Positions 49,556 through 58,633 of a stretch of DNA of 64,000 bases are shown here, piece after piece (the first letter of the stretch is position 1; each line of letters starts with the position of its first letter). Location of the stretch: positions 99,044 through 163,043 of the forward strand of contig NZ_JBHRRZ010000037.1 of NCBI RefSeq assembly GCF_042643265.1, given 5' to 3'. The translations under genes and the position numbers were made by a program. The notes under the pieces are model-generated. The model worked only from the letters and a program-made list of their open reading frames with translations, did no database searches and was not told the DNA's origin. Source of the stretch: Virgibacillus_O sediminis. Lineage in GTDB: Bacteria > Bacillota > Bacilli > Bacillales > Amphibacillaceae.

Positions 49556-50446
49556 TTATGGATTTATGTCCTCCAACGCCTCCCTTGCCCTTGGGAATTG
49601 GAAGGTGAACCCGTGTTCCAAAGCCTTCTCTGGATAGACGTACTGGCCTTGCCGGATCAGCTGGCTCATTTCCCCGAGGGCTGTTAGGACCAGTAGGGAG
49701 GGAACAGGCAGCCAGTAAGGACGCTTCAAGACACTGGCTAATGTCTTGGTGAAATCCTTATTCCGCTTCGGCCGAGGAGCCGTGAAATTTACCGGCCCTT
49801 CCAGCGAACGGGTAAACAGGCAGAACTCCAAAAGGCGGACGGCATCTTCTTTATGGATCCAGGACATCCATTGCTCCCCGCTGCCGATTTTTCCCCCGGC
49901 AAACAGCTTGACGGGAAGGCTCATCAGCGGAAGGGCACCACCTTCTTTCCCCAGTATGACTCCGAAACGGGTGTAGACGGTCCTGATGCCGAGATCTTCT
50001 GCTTGTTGTGCTGTTGCTTCCCATTCTTCGCAGACCTCTGCGAGAAATCCGCTTCCTGGTTCTGTTGTCGCCTCGGTGAAAATCTGCTCGTCGTCGGTGC
50101 CATAGTAACCGACAGCAGATCCGCTCACGAATACGGAGGGTTTATGCTTCATGCTTCTAAACATATCAATCAAGTGCTGCGTGATTTCCAGCCGGCTGTT
50201 CCTGATGTGTTCTTTCTTCTTATTGGTCCAATAACCAAAAAGGGATTCACCAGCGAGATTTACAACTGCCTGGATGTCAGGGAGTGTGTCTGCCGGGTGT
50301 CCATAGCCGATATAGGTTGTTTGATTTGTATCTTCATGATTTTCCGGGCGGCGTGTCAGTATGTATACATGATGTCCTTTGTCCGTCAATGAGGTTGCAA
50401 GGCTGCTGCCGAGAAAGCCTGTTCCGCCGGTGATCAAGATATTCAT
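49556..50446 (-). CDS. yfhF: SDR39U1/TIGR01777 family epimerase-like protein
   Basis: Atypical short-chain dehydrogenase of 296 residues with NAD(P) loop ITGGTGFLGSSLA at the N-terminus, AVVNLAGESLFGYWTNKKK, the FVSGSAVGYYG motif with the catalytic-position Ser/Tyr, and the C-terminal PYWLPVPSLLVLTALGEMS typical of the family. ATG 50446 is preferred over the GTG at 50458, which lies within the AAGGTGGG ribosome site. It is divergent from recX, as in B. subtilis. The substrate is unknown; plastid relatives affect cell division. Confidence 0.92.
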   Translation of the reverse strand: MNILITGGTGFLGSSLATSLTDKGHHVYILTRRPENHEDTNQTTYIGYGHPADTLPDIQAVVNLAGESLFGYWTNKKKEHIRNSRLEITQHLIDMFRSMKHKPSVFVSGSAVGYYGTDDEQIFTEATTEPGSGFLAEVCEEWEATAQQAEDLGIRTVYTRFGVILGKEGGALPLMSLPVKLFAGGKIGSGEQWMSWIHKEDAVRLLEFCLFTRSLEGPVNFTAPRPKRNKDFTKTLASVLKRPYWLPVPSLLVLTALGEMSQLIRQGQYVYPEKALEHGFTFQFPRAREALEDINP

Positions 50447-50604
50447 TGGGTTTCCCACCTTTCATCGAGCTGTCCTTATTATATGCGGGAAAAGCGATTC
50501 TTACGGCAGTGACCGGGCAATAGATTTCGCCGCTAAGATGTACCTTCAAGTAATAGGCACAGGTGCAGACGTTCTGCTATTATAAAGGAAAGGGGTGAGA
50601 TGCA

Positions 50605-51411
50605 TTGAAAAAAATTACCCGGATCACTACCCAAAAGAAAAATAAGAATCGGTTCAATATCTTTTTAGATGATGGCCATGGAGAATCATATGGATTCAGT
50701 GTCGACGAGGCTCTACTGGTTGAATACAGGCTTCGCAAGGGCCTCGAGCTCGAGGATTCCATGGTGGACACCTTAATCCAAAAAGATACGGTACATAAGT
50801 CATATACCCAAGCCATCCATTTTTTAAGCTACAGAATGCGTACAAAAAAAGAAATTCGTGATTATCTCGATAAAAAAGAAGTGGAACCGGAGCAAGTCGA
50901 GCAGATCATGGACAGGCTGGAAAAGGAAAAGTTGGTGGATGACCGGCAATTTGCCGAGATGTTTGTCCTGACGAGGATAAGCACCTCTTCGAAAGGGCCG
51001 TCGCTCATCAAGAAGGAACTGATGGAAAAAGGAGTGGCTGCATCGATTGCTCAAGAAGCGGTCGAGCAGTACCCATATGAAGAGCAATATGATAAGGTGC
51101 GCAAGTTGATCGAAAAGAAACTCTCCCAGAAGAAGAAGGACTCTTTCCGCAAGCAGGTGCAGAACATGCAGGCATCCTTGATGCAGAAGGGGTTCAGCCA
51201 AGATGTGATCAAGGATGCCCTATCCGGCATCCAGGAAGAGAAGGATGATGATTCGGAGTGGGAAGCACTGGTCTATCAGGGAGAGAAGCTGCTTAGAAAA
51301 CATGAGAGAAAGCATGAGGGATATGCTTTGATGAACAAGGTGAAAGAGGGATTGTTCCGGAAAGGCTTTCCAATGGACGAGATCCAGAAATTTTTGGAGA
51401 GCAGGGAGTAG
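50605..51411 (+). CDS. recX: Regulatory protein RecX
   Basis: Modulator of RecA filament assembly, 268 residues, of the long Bacillus type made of repeated three-helix units. Visible pieces are SYRMRTKKEIRDYLDKKEV, DDRQFAEMFVLTRISTSSKGPSLIKKEL and KKDSFRKQVQNMQASLMQKGFSQDVI. The start is TTG at 50605, preceded by GGGGTGAG with 5 nt spacing; no in-frame ATG precedes it. It is followed by yfhH 55 nt downstream. There is no LexA site that I can recognise. Confidence 0.93.
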   Translation: MKKITRITTQKKNKNRFNIFLDDGHGESYGFSVDEALLVEYRLRKGLELEDSMVDTLIQKDTVHKSYTQAIHFLSYRMRTKKEIRDYLDKKEVEPEQVEQIMDRLEKEKLVDDRQFAEMFVLTRISTSSKGPSLIKKELMEKGVAASIAQEAVEQYPYEEQYDKVRKLIEKKLSQKKKDSFRKQVQNMQASLMQKGFSQDVIKDALSGIQEEKDDDSEWEALVYQGEKLLRKHERKHEGYALMNKVKEGLFRKGFPMDEIQKFLESRE

Positions 51412-51466
51412 CTGTATTCCATTTCCGCAAGACAATTGGTAAAATGAACGACAGGGGGGAACTGAC

Positions 51467-51802
51467 ATGAACTACAGATATAGCGATTATTCCATAGAAC
51501 AGCTGCATGCCGAAATAGGCAGACTGAAGGAGAAGGCACAGAAAGCAGAGCAGCTTGGAAATGTTTCGGAAGTGGCCGTGAACGAGCGAAAAATGCAGGT
51601 GGCGCTTGCATATACCATGAACCCAGAGGATTTCTCGGCGGAACAGATATATCAATTCAAGACAGAACCCGGGTATTCCTTCAAGGTGAATTATGTGAAC
51701 GGAGTATTTGCCTGGGGGCACCGAATCAATCTTCTTGGTGAAAGAAATGAAAAGGAAGAGGCCATACCTATTTCCCTGCTTGGGGATAAGGCGAAGGAAT
51801 AG
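51467..51802 (+). CDS. yfhH: YfhH family protein (DUF1811)
   Basis: Soluble protein of 111 residues: an N-terminal helical part (SIEQLHAEIGRLKEKAQKAEQ) and a C-terminal SH3-like beta part (FKVNYVNGVFAWGHRIN). AGGGGGG lies 7 nt before the ATG. It is recognised from the recX-yfhH pairing in Bacilli. Function unknown. Confidence 0.88.
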   Translation: MNYRYSDYSIEQLHAEIGRLKEKAQKAEQLGNVSEVAVNERKMQVALAYTMNPEDFSAEQIYQFKTEPGYSFKVNYVNGVFAWGHRINLLGERNEKEEAIPISLLGDKAKE

Positions 51803-51808
51803 TAGAAG

Positions 51809-51838
51809 AAAACAGCAGGTTTCAGAACCTGCTGTTTT
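51809..51838. terminator. Bidirectional terminator between yfhH and yfhP
   Basis: AAAACAGCAGGTT and AACCTGCTGTTTT, 4-nt loop; it overlaps the yfhP stop codon. Confidence 0.88.
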
Positions 51839-52823
51839 ATATTGGATCTTCATGGACGAACAGCTTGCTTTGCAGCTTCTGTTCGGAGAAGATCCATCCG
51901 GTATACGAGCTCATGATCCGCATATTGTCATCAATCTGTACGACCGCATTGAAAGGGTAGTAGCCTTTTGAACGATAGCGCAGGTCTGTCAGGCGGACTT
52001 CTGTAAAGTCATCGAAATCCCTTACTTCCCAGTTATACACGGGTGAAAAGTTAAGGAATGCCTGAATGTTTTTATCCTCCAGTGCCACTTCCATGACAGG
52101 GTCATCTGGAAGCGGCTCCCGGTCAAATTCATCCACAATTTCAATGTGGCGGTGTTCCACGGTTCCTACATAATACTTCGTCCTGGTAGTAATGGCCACC
52201 CGCCAGTAATTCTGCTTGATGGTCGGCGATGTCGCCACTTTCTCCGTCTCCGGATAATATTCCTTGATTTTCCGGACAATTTCCCTTTTGTCCATATACC
52301 GCTTAATGTAATATAGTAGCATGACGGCATACATCACGATCCAGGTATAGCCTGGATGGGCCCCGAGCGCCCAGGCGCCGATCCCTGCAATATGCAGGAT
52401 GAAAATATATGGATCGAAGGTATTGATGAAGCCATGTGCCACCCATTTCCGGCTGAACGGGCGGTATGCCTGGGTGCCGTACGCATTGAATATATCAACG
52501 AACACATGGATGACCACAGCAAGGGCTGTCCACATCCATAAATGGAGGTAGCTTACTTCCGGGACGAACATGTAGATGGCCCCGGAAACTAGAAGTCCCC
52601 ATAGGATAACGGCCGGAACGGAATGGGAAGCTCCGCGATGGTGTCTGATATAGGTCGCATTGTTTTTCAGTTTGAATACCGTATCGAAATCAGGTGCATG
52701 GGAACCTACGATAGTTCCGACTAGAACAGCGCTTGAAAGGACAGGGTCGTTCTGGACGACAGGGTCCACGGTCGCAAGTCCTCCCAGTGCAATTCCCATG
52801 ACGATATGGGTTCCTGTATCCAT
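51837..52823 (-). CDS. yfhP: YfhP-like membrane-bound metal-dependent hydrolase (YdjM family)
   Basis: Protein of 328 residues with an N-terminal DUF457/YdjM membrane domain: MDTGTHIVMGIALGG, SHAPDFDTVFKL, HHRGASHSVPAVILWG and HVFVDIFNAYGTQAYRPFS supply the conserved His/Asp metal ligands, followed by about four helices and a C-terminal cytoplasmic part of 140 residues. It is divergent from mutY. B. subtilis YfhP negatively affects yfhQ (mutY) region genes by some reports, but its activity is unproven. Confidence 0.9.
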   Translation of the reverse strand: MDTGTHIVMGIALGGLATVDPVVQNDPVLSSAVLVGTIVGSHAPDFDTVFKLKNNATYIRHHRGASHSVPAVILWGLLVSGAIYMFVPEVSYLHLWMWTALAVVIHVFVDIFNAYGTQAYRPFSRKWVAHGFINTFDPYIFILHIAGIGAWALGAHPGYTWIVMYAVMLLYYIKRYMDKREIVRKIKEYYPETEKVATSPTIKQNYWRVAITTRTKYYVGTVEHRHIEIVDEFDREPLPDDPVMEVALEDKNIQAFLNFSPVYNWEVRDFDDFTEVRLTDLRYRSKGYYPFNAVVQIDDNMRIMSSYTGWIFSEQKLQSKLFVHEDPI

Positions 52824-52891
52824 AGGGAATGCCTCCTTGTTCCCTTTTTCTGTTGTATTTTTGCTTATTGTATCATAAAGGAAGTGCTATT

Positions 52892-53983
52892 ATGACCGAA
52901 ACATCGATCAATTCTTTGAACATACCTGCATTCCAGCAGGATCTGCTTCGCTGGTATGATGAAAATAAACGCGATTTGCCTTGGAGAGAAGATCAGGATC
53001 CATATAAAGTCTGGGTCTCAGAGATCATGCTCCAACAGACGAAAGTCGACACAGTCATTCCTTATTTTCAACGTTTCATCGAAAAATTCCCCACAGTTTA
53101 TGAATTGGCTGAAGCCGATCAGCAGGAAGTACTCAAAGCATGGGAAGGTCTGGGATACTATTCCCGGGCACGAAACCTGCAAAACGCCGTTCGGGAAGTT
53201 GTTTCCAATTACGGCGGCAAAGTTCCGGACGATCCAAAGGAACTGGGGTCATTAAAAGGGGTTGGGCCCTACACAAAAGGTGCTATCCTTTCCATCGCCT
53301 ACGACCAGCCCGAGCCGGCCGTGGACGGGAATGTCATGCGAGTGTTTTCCAGGGTGCTCAGGATTGAAGAGGATATTGCCCGCCAGAAGACAAAGAAGCT
53401 TTTCGAGGATCATCTGCGGGAAATCATCCCCCACGAGGATCCCTCCTCCTTCAACCAGGCAATTATGGATTTGGGTGCAAGCATCTGTACACCAACATCC
53501 CCTGCATGTCTATTCTGCCCCGTACAAGAGCATTGCCAGGCATTTGCCGCAGGTGTGGAAGAACAGCTGCCAGTAAAGAAAAAGGCCAAGAAACAGAAAA
53601 AGATCCGCTATGTGGTTTTATTGGCCAAAAATTCTAGCGGCCAGTATGCAATTGAAAAACGCCCGGAAGAAGGCCTGCTTGGAAATCTCTGGCAATTTCC
53701 AATGATTCCTATAGAAGAAGTCGGCGAGGACCATACCGGGAACTGGTTCTATGATGAATATGGCATCGCCCTCAGGATCAGCGGAAAAAAAGGGGAATTG
53801 AATCACGTCTTTTCCCATTTGATATGGGATATGGAAATCTTTGATGCAGAAGTACTGACAGATGATTCAGACAATGGAAGGCTTGAATTTACCGATCCGG
53901 ACAAGCTCCAATCCTATCCTTTTCCAGTATCCCATCAAAAAATACGCACATACATTACGGACGATCCAGGGAACAATAAATAA
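52892..53983 (+). CDS. mutY: A/G-specific adenine glycosylase
   Basis: Base-excision repair enzyme removing A opposite 8-oxoG, 363 residues. The HhH region LKGVGPYTKGAILSIAYDQPEPAVDGNVMRV includes the catalytic-domain aspartate; the iron-sulfur cluster ligands follow as C-x6-C-x2-C-x5-C in CTPTSPACLFCPVQEHC. A C-terminal NUDIX-like 8-oxoG recognition domain follows from about residue 230. The ATG at 52892 with AAAGGAAG is the start; the frame open upstream to 52829 crosses the yfhP promoter. Confidence 0.95.
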   Translation: MTETSINSLNIPAFQQDLLRWYDENKRDLPWREDQDPYKVWVSEIMLQQTKVDTVIPYFQRFIEKFPTVYELAEADQQEVLKAWEGLGYYSRARNLQNAVREVVSNYGGKVPDDPKELGSLKGVGPYTKGAILSIAYDQPEPAVDGNVMRVFSRVLRIEEDIARQKTKKLFEDHLREIIPHEDPSSFNQAIMDLGASICTPTSPACLFCPVQEHCQAFAAGVEEQLPVKKKAKKQKKIRYVVLLAKNSSGQYAIEKRPEEGLLGNLWQFPMIPIEEVGEDHTGNWFYDEYGIALRISGKKGELNHVFSHLIWDMEIFDAEVLTDDSDNGRLEFTDPDKLQSYPFPVSHQKIRTYITDDPGNNK

Positions 53984-54125
53984 CGAGAAATGGATGCCGG
54001 TAATGTGGTCGTATTACCATTCTACGGCATTTTCATCACACCTCCAAGGTATATCTTTCCAAGATGATTTACCGTGGATAACACTTCTCATCCTGGACAG
54101 ATTAATTAGTGCGGAGGTGATATTG

Positions 54126-54377
54126 ATGGCTAAACAACCTGGCAAAACTTCTTCAGGTACAGACATTCAGCATGTAAAGCGACAAAACCAACAAGCTGCT
54201 CAAGGTCAAGGACAATTCGGTACTGAATTTGCATCTGAAACTAACGCACAAGAAGTTAGAAAACAGAACCAACAAGCTGCAAAAGGCCAAGGCCAATTCG
54301 GTACTGAGTTCGCATCCGAGACAAATGCACAAGAAGTAAGAAAGCAGAACCAGCAATCCCAGCAAAACAAAAAATAA
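54126..54377 (+). CDS. sspE: Gamma-type small acid-soluble spore protein
   Basis: Spore core amino-acid reservoir protein of 83 residues, nearly all polar. Two repeats of about 28 residues, GQGQFGTEFASETNAQEVRKQNQQ, the GPR protease-type cleavage region TEFASE, and no cysteine or tryptophan are classical for gamma-SASP. GGAGGTG lies 7 nt before the ATG. Forespore (SigG) expression is expected; a CATTCTA -10-like element lies at 54036-54042 but a clear -35 was not found. Confidence 0.95.
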   Translation: MAKQPGKTSSGTDIQHVKRQNQQAAQGQGQFGTEFASETNAQEVRKQNQQAAKGQGQFGTEFASETNAQEVRKQNQQSQQNKK

Positions 54378-54400
54378 CCACCTACCTCAACTGCCATACT

Positions 54401-54435
54401 AAAGAGCTCCCTCACTCCTAGGGGGCTCTTTTTTT
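54401..54435 (+). terminator. Intrinsic terminator of sspE
   Basis: AGAGCTCCC (54403-54411) pairs with GGGGGCTCT, 9-nt loop, then seven T. Confidence 0.88.
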
Positions 54436-54462
54436 ATGGGTGAGAGGGGGGCAGAGCTGGGA

Positions 54463-54569
54463 ATCGGCAACAGAGCGGGGATATCGGCGGGAGCGGGAAT
54501 GAATCGGCATCAGAGTGAGGATATCGGCTGGAGCAGGAACCAATCAGCATCAGAGCGGGGATATCGCTC
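54463..54569 (+). repeat. 20-bp phased ATCNGC array (locus 5)
   Basis: ATCGGCA (54463), ATCGGCG (54483), ATCGGCA (54503), ATCGGCT (54523), ATCAGCA (54543) and ATCGCTC (54563): six motifs exactly 20 bp apart. Alternate ones are preceded by GGAT, making GATATC at 54481, 54521 and 54561. This is the cleanest copy of the family. It lies between the sspE terminator and ygaC. Confidence 0.8.
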
Positions 54570-54667
54570 CCATTACCTATACCATACCCCCTGGCATAAT
54601 ACTTTATCTTATACAGGCTTACTATTATAATGTAATAATAGAGTAAATGAGGAGAAAGGGAGATAGG

Positions 54668-55195
54668 ATGGTTGCTCCAAGGCCTGGTACAAAAATGAAG
54701 ATACAAAGCTACAAGCATAATGGCCTGCTACACCGGGTTTGGGAGAACAGTCTGGTGTTGAAAGGGACAGACACGATTGTCATTGGAGCCAATGATCGAA
54801 CACTGGTAACGGAAAGTGACGGCAGGACGTGGATTACCAGGGAGCCTGCTATCTGCTATTTTCATGCAAGGCATTGGTTTAATATTATTGGGATGCTAAG
54901 AGATGACGGTATATATTATTATTGCAACATCAGTTCCCCTTTCGTGTATGATGATGAAGCTTTGAAGTATATTGACTATGATCTGGATGTCAAAGTATAT
55001 CCGGATATGACATATAATCTTTTGGATGAAGATGAATATGAAGAACACCGAAGGCAGATGAATTATCCGGAGGTCCTGGATCGCATCCTCCATAACAATA
55101 TGGATCTGCTGCTGCTATGGATCAGGCAGCGGAAGGGCCCGTTTTCCCCGGAATTCGTGGATCAATGGTATGAACGATACCTGACGTATAGGTGA
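54668..55195 (+). CDS. ygaC: DUF402/YgaC nucleoside tri- and diphosphate phosphatase
   Basis: FomD-like/DUF402 protein of 175 residues, the length of B. subtilis YgaC. Conserved features are the WITREPAICYFH segment, YYYCNISSPFVYDDEALKYIDYDLDVKVYPD with its cluster of metal-binding acidic residues, and the C-terminal helix. The staphylococcal homologue is a metal-dependent NTP/NDP phosphatase. ATG 54668 follows AAAGGGAG by 5 nt; earlier in-frame ATG 54647 is not spaced from a ribosome site. It precedes ygaD in the conserved order. Confidence 0.92.
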   Translation: MVAPRPGTKMKIQSYKHNGLLHRVWENSLVLKGTDTIVIGANDRTLVTESDGRTWITREPAICYFHARHWFNIIGMLRDDGIYYYCNISSPFVYDDEALKYIDYDLDVKVYPDMTYNLLDEDEYEEHRRQMNYPEVLDRILHNNMDLLLLWIRQRKGPFSPEFVDQWYERYLTYR

Positions 55196-55228
55196 CCATC
55201 CGGAGCGAGCACTCCGGGTCAGTCCCTG

Positions 55229-55269
55229 AAACCTTGTTACTCGTGATGCAAGTGACAAGGTTTTCTTTT
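55229..55269 (+). terminator. Intrinsic terminator of ygaC
   Basis: AAACCTTGT-ACT and AGT-ACAAGGTTTT arms around a 12-nt loop, with a T-rich end. Confidence 0.7.
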
Positions 55270-55367
55270 CAATGGATAAGGAATGAATACATAATGTCAC
55301 GGAACTCTCCCCAGGGGCTGGAGGAGGGTTTACCTTTGATAAAAACACAGTGTAAGGAAGATTTATT

Positions 55368-57131
55368 ATGAGCAGTGTCAGACAATATATGGAGTATGTA
55401 AAACCATATAAGTGGAAAATTTTATGGACGATTTTAATCGGGATCGTCAAATTCGGCATCCCGCTACTCATGCCACTGATCATGAAGTATGTGATTGATG
55501 ACATTATTGGTGCGGAGGAACTCACCGCGGCGGAGAAGACCTCCGAACTGCTGTGGGTAATGGGGATTGCATTCGTAATTTTCCTTGTCCTAAGGCCGCC
55601 GGTGGAATATATCCGCCAGTATCTGGCGCAGTGGGTGGGAAATAAGATCCTGTTTGACTTGAGGGATAGACTCTTTGATCATATACAAAAACTGAGCTTG
55701 AAGTTCTATTCTAAGACAAAAACCGGAGAAATTATTTCCCGGGTAATACATGATGTCGAACAAACGAAGAATTTTGTCATCACCGGGTTGATGAATATTT
55801 GGCTCGATATGATAACGATCGCTATCGCCATTGTCATCATGCTGACAATGGATGTCGGGCTGACGATTGTATCGATCATTCTCTTCCCATTCTTCGGGTT
55901 CGCGGTCAAGTTCTTCTATGGAAGACTCCGCCGTTTGACGAGGGAAAGGTCCCAGGCTTTGGCGGAAGTGCAGGGCCATCTCCATGAACGGGTGCAGGGG
56001 ATGCCTGTCACAAGAAGCTTTGCCTTGGAAGATTATGAACAGGATCAATTCGCCCAGCGAAATGACAACTTTTTGCAAAAGGCGTTGAACCATACGGATT
56101 GGAATGCCAAAACATTCGCGGTAACCAATACGATAACCGATTTGGCACCTCTGCTTGTGATTGCCTATGCCGGTTATTTCGTCATCAATGGCAACTTGAC
56201 GATTGGTACGATGGTGGCATTCTTCGGTTATATGGAGCGGGTGTACAGCCCGCTGCGGAGACTGATCAATTCATCCACGGTGCTTGTCCAGTCGATTGCA
56301 TCCATTGACCGTGTCTTTGAGCTGTTTAACGAGAAATATGATGTGACAGACAAAGAAGATGCGAAAGAGTTGCAGCAGGTAAAAGGCGATGTGGAATTTG
56401 ACCAGATCTCCTTCCGCTATGACGACGAGGAGAAGCTGGTCCTGAAGGACCTCAATCTGAAGGTCAAAAGCGGAGAAACCATTGCTTTTGTCGGAATGAG
56501 CGGGGGAGGGAAGTCTACCCTGATCAGCCTGATTCCTCGTTTCTATGATGTTACGTCGGGTGCCATTAAGGTGGACGGCAAGGACATTCGGGATATAAAA
56601 GCCCGATCGCTAAGGAATAATATCGGGATGGTGCTGCAGGATAATATCCTGTTCAGCGAATCCATCGAAATGAACATCAAGATGGGCAACCCCGACGCAA
56701 CCCATGAAGAAGTGGTGGCAGCGGCAAAGGCGGCCAATGCCCATGACTTCATCGAAGAAATGCCGCAGGGCTATGGTACCTTGGTCGGCGAACGGGGTGT
56801 GAAGCTTTCCGGCGGGCAGAAGCAGCGAGTGGCCATTGCCCGGGTATTCCTGAAGAATCCGCCAATCCTGATTTTTGACGAAGCGACCTCTGCTTTGGAC
56901 TTGGAGAGTGAGCATATTATCCAGGAAGCACTCGAACGCCTAGCATCCGACCGGACCACTTTCATCGTCGCGCATAGGCTGGCGACGATTACCCATGCTG
57001 ACCGGATCGTTGTCGTTGAGAATGGGGAAATTGCCGAGAGCGGTTCCCATGAGGAACTGATGAAACGCAAAGGAAGCTACTATGACCTCTATCAAGTCCA
57101 GAATCTGGACAATGAACCTGAACTTACCTAA
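55368..57131 (+). CDS. ygaD: ABC transporter, fused permease/ATPase (Sav1866-like)
   Basis: Half-size multidrug/lipid-type ABC exporter, 587 residues: six-helix transmembrane domain (residues 15-315), then ATPase with Walker A GMSGGGKST, signature LSGGQKQRVAIARV, Walker B ILIFDEATSALD and switch histidine in VAHRLATI. A homodimer like Sav1866/MsbA is expected. AAGGAAG lies upstream of the ATG. The position between ygaC and gsaB equals ygaD of B. subtilis. Substrate unknown. Confidence 0.94.
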   Translation: MSSVRQYMEYVKPYKWKILWTILIGIVKFGIPLLMPLIMKYVIDDIIGAEELTAAEKTSELLWVMGIAFVIFLVLRPPVEYIRQYLAQWVGNKILFDLRDRLFDHIQKLSLKFYSKTKTGEIISRVIHDVEQTKNFVITGLMNIWLDMITIAIAIVIMLTMDVGLTIVSIILFPFFGFAVKFFYGRLRRLTRERSQALAEVQGHLHERVQGMPVTRSFALEDYEQDQFAQRNDNFLQKALNHTDWNAKTFAVTNTITDLAPLLVIAYAGYFVINGNLTIGTMVAFFGYMERVYSPLRRLINSSTVLVQSIASIDRVFELFNEKYDVTDKEDAKELQQVKGDVEFDQISFRYDDEEKLVLKDLNLKVKSGETIAFVGMSGGGKSTLISLIPRFYDVTSGAIKVDGKDIRDIKARSLRNNIGMVLQDNILFSESIEMNIKMGNPDATHEEVVAAAKAANAHDFIEEMPQGYGTLVGERGVKLSGGQKQRVAIARVFLKNPPILIFDEATSALDLESEHIIQEALERLASDRTTFIVAHRLATITHADRIVVVENGEIAESGSHEELMKRKGSYYDLYQVQNLDNEPELT

Positions 57132-57136
57132 AAACC

Positions 57137-57175
57137 AAAAAACTCCTTCACTCAATAAGAGTGAAGGAGTTTTTT
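57137..57175. terminator. Bidirectional terminator between ygaD and gsaB
   Basis: AAAAACTCCTTCACTC and GAGTGAAGGAGTTTTT, near-perfect 16-bp stem with short loop. Confidence 0.92.
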
Positions 57176-57215
57176 AGTCTGTACCGCAGACTGCAGTGCT
57201 ATATGAGCAATCAAT

Positions 57216-58505
57216 TTACTTCATTTGGCTGAATGCATAATCAACCGCTTTGATCGTCTGATTGATATCTTCTTCTGTATGCGCGATGGTGAGGAACCAT
57301 GCTTCGAATTTGGACGGGGCCAGATTGATGCCCTGTTTAAGCATCAGTTTGAAGAACTTCCCGAATGCCCCACCATCACTTCGGTCCGCATCTTCATAGT
57401 TGGTTACCTGGTCGACGCCGAAGTAGACAGTCAACGCACCAACCAGTCGGTTGACAGTGACCTGGATCTGATGCTTTTCCGCTTTTTCTCGGATGCCTTT
57501 CTCCAGCTTCTCACCTAGCCGTCCGAGCTTTTCATAGGTGCCTTCTTCTTGCAGCACTTCCAGACAAGCGATGCCTGATGCCATTGATGCAGGGTTGCCG
57601 GCCATCGTTCCTGCCTGGTAGGCTGGCCCGAGCGGTGCTACCTGTTCCATGATTTCCTTCTTGCCCCCGTAAGCTCCGATCGGCAGTCCGCCGCCAATGA
57701 TTTTGCCCATTGCGGTCAAATCAGGTTCAATGCCGTATACCTGCTGGGCGCTTCCGTAAGTAAAACGGAAGCCGGTGATCACTTCGTCATAGATCACGAG
57801 AGCGCCTGCTTCATGAGTCTTGTCATTTACGGCCTGCAGGAAGCCTTCATGAGGTTCCACGATGCCGAAGTTGCCGACAATCGGCTCGACGAGGACAGCC
57901 GCGATATCGTCTCCCCATTTATCCAATGCTTTCTGGAACATGTCCAGGTCATTGAATGGAACGGTGATTACGTCCTGTGCGACAGATGGCGGGATTCCCG
58001 CTGAATCGGGGGTTCCCAAGGTTGCCGGGCCTGAACCTGCTTCCACCAGAACAGAGTCGAAGTGGCCGTGGTAACAGCCGGAGAACTTGATGATTTTGGT
58101 GCGGTTGGTATATGCCCTTGCCACTCTGACTGTTGTCATCACTGCCTCTGTCCCTGAATTCACGAAACGGACTTTTTCCAGGGATGGGATGGCCTCTTTA
58201 AGCATTTTGGCGAACCGGTTTTCAAGGCTTGTCGGTGTCCCGTAAAGCACTCCCGTATCTGCCGCTCTTTTTATTGCCTCGGCAATATGGGGGTGGGCAT
58301 GCCCGGTGATGATCGGTCCGTATGCTGCTAAGTAATCGATGTATTTATTGCCGTCGACATCATAGAAGTATGCCCCTTCACCACGTTCCATATATACCGG
58401 GGTGCCGCCACCGACCCCTTTATATGCACGTGATGGAGAGTTGACTCCGCCGACAATATGTTCCTGGGCTTCTTCATAAAGCCGTTCTGAGGTTGAAAAA
58501 TCCAT
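57216..58505 (-). CDS. gsaB: Glutamate-1-semialdehyde 2,1-aminomutase
   Basis: PLP/PMP enzyme converting glutamate-1-semialdehyde to 5-aminolevulinate for heme. The length is 429 residues, exactly that expected. Blocks are GGVNSPSRAYKGVGGGTP, RFVNSGTEAVMTTVRVARA, YDEVITGFRF and the PLP lysine in MGKIIGGGLPIGAYGG. ATG 58505 (MDFSTSERLYEEA) is the family start; the frame is open further upstream without a ribosome site. It is outside a hem operon, matching GsaB rather than HemL of B. subtilis. Confidence 0.95.
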   Translation of the reverse strand: MDFSTSERLYEEAQEHIVGGVNSPSRAYKGVGGGTPVYMERGEGAYFYDVDGNKYIDYLAAYGPIITGHAHPHIAEAIKRAADTGVLYGTPTSLENRFAKMLKEAIPSLEKVRFVNSGTEAVMTTVRVARAYTNRTKIIKFSGCYHGHFDSVLVEAGSGPATLGTPDSAGIPPSVAQDVITVPFNDLDMFQKALDKWGDDIAAVLVEPIVGNFGIVEPHEGFLQAVNDKTHEAGALVIYDEVITGFRFTYGSAQQVYGIEPDLTAMGKIIGGGLPIGAYGGKKEIMEQVAPLGPAYQAGTMAGNPASMASGIACLEVLQEEGTYEKLGRLGEKLEKGIREKAEKHQIQVTVNRLVGALTVYFGVDQVTNYEDADRSDGGAFGKFFKLMLKQGINLAPSKFEAWFLTIAHTEEDINQTIKAVDYAFSQMK

Positions 58506-58633
58506 GATTATCATTTCCTTCCTGAATAAATGCACTCCGTCTTTATCGTATCTTATATGCAAATTAGATGACAAGCATATAGGCAGGCATGCATAAGATG
58601 GAATAGGCTTTGATGAAGAAGGGGACAGCAATT

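Noticed and set aside
53862..54377. A long 171-codon frame covering mutY's end and sspE
   Set aside because: The ribosome site and family match support only the 83-codon sspE part from 54126.
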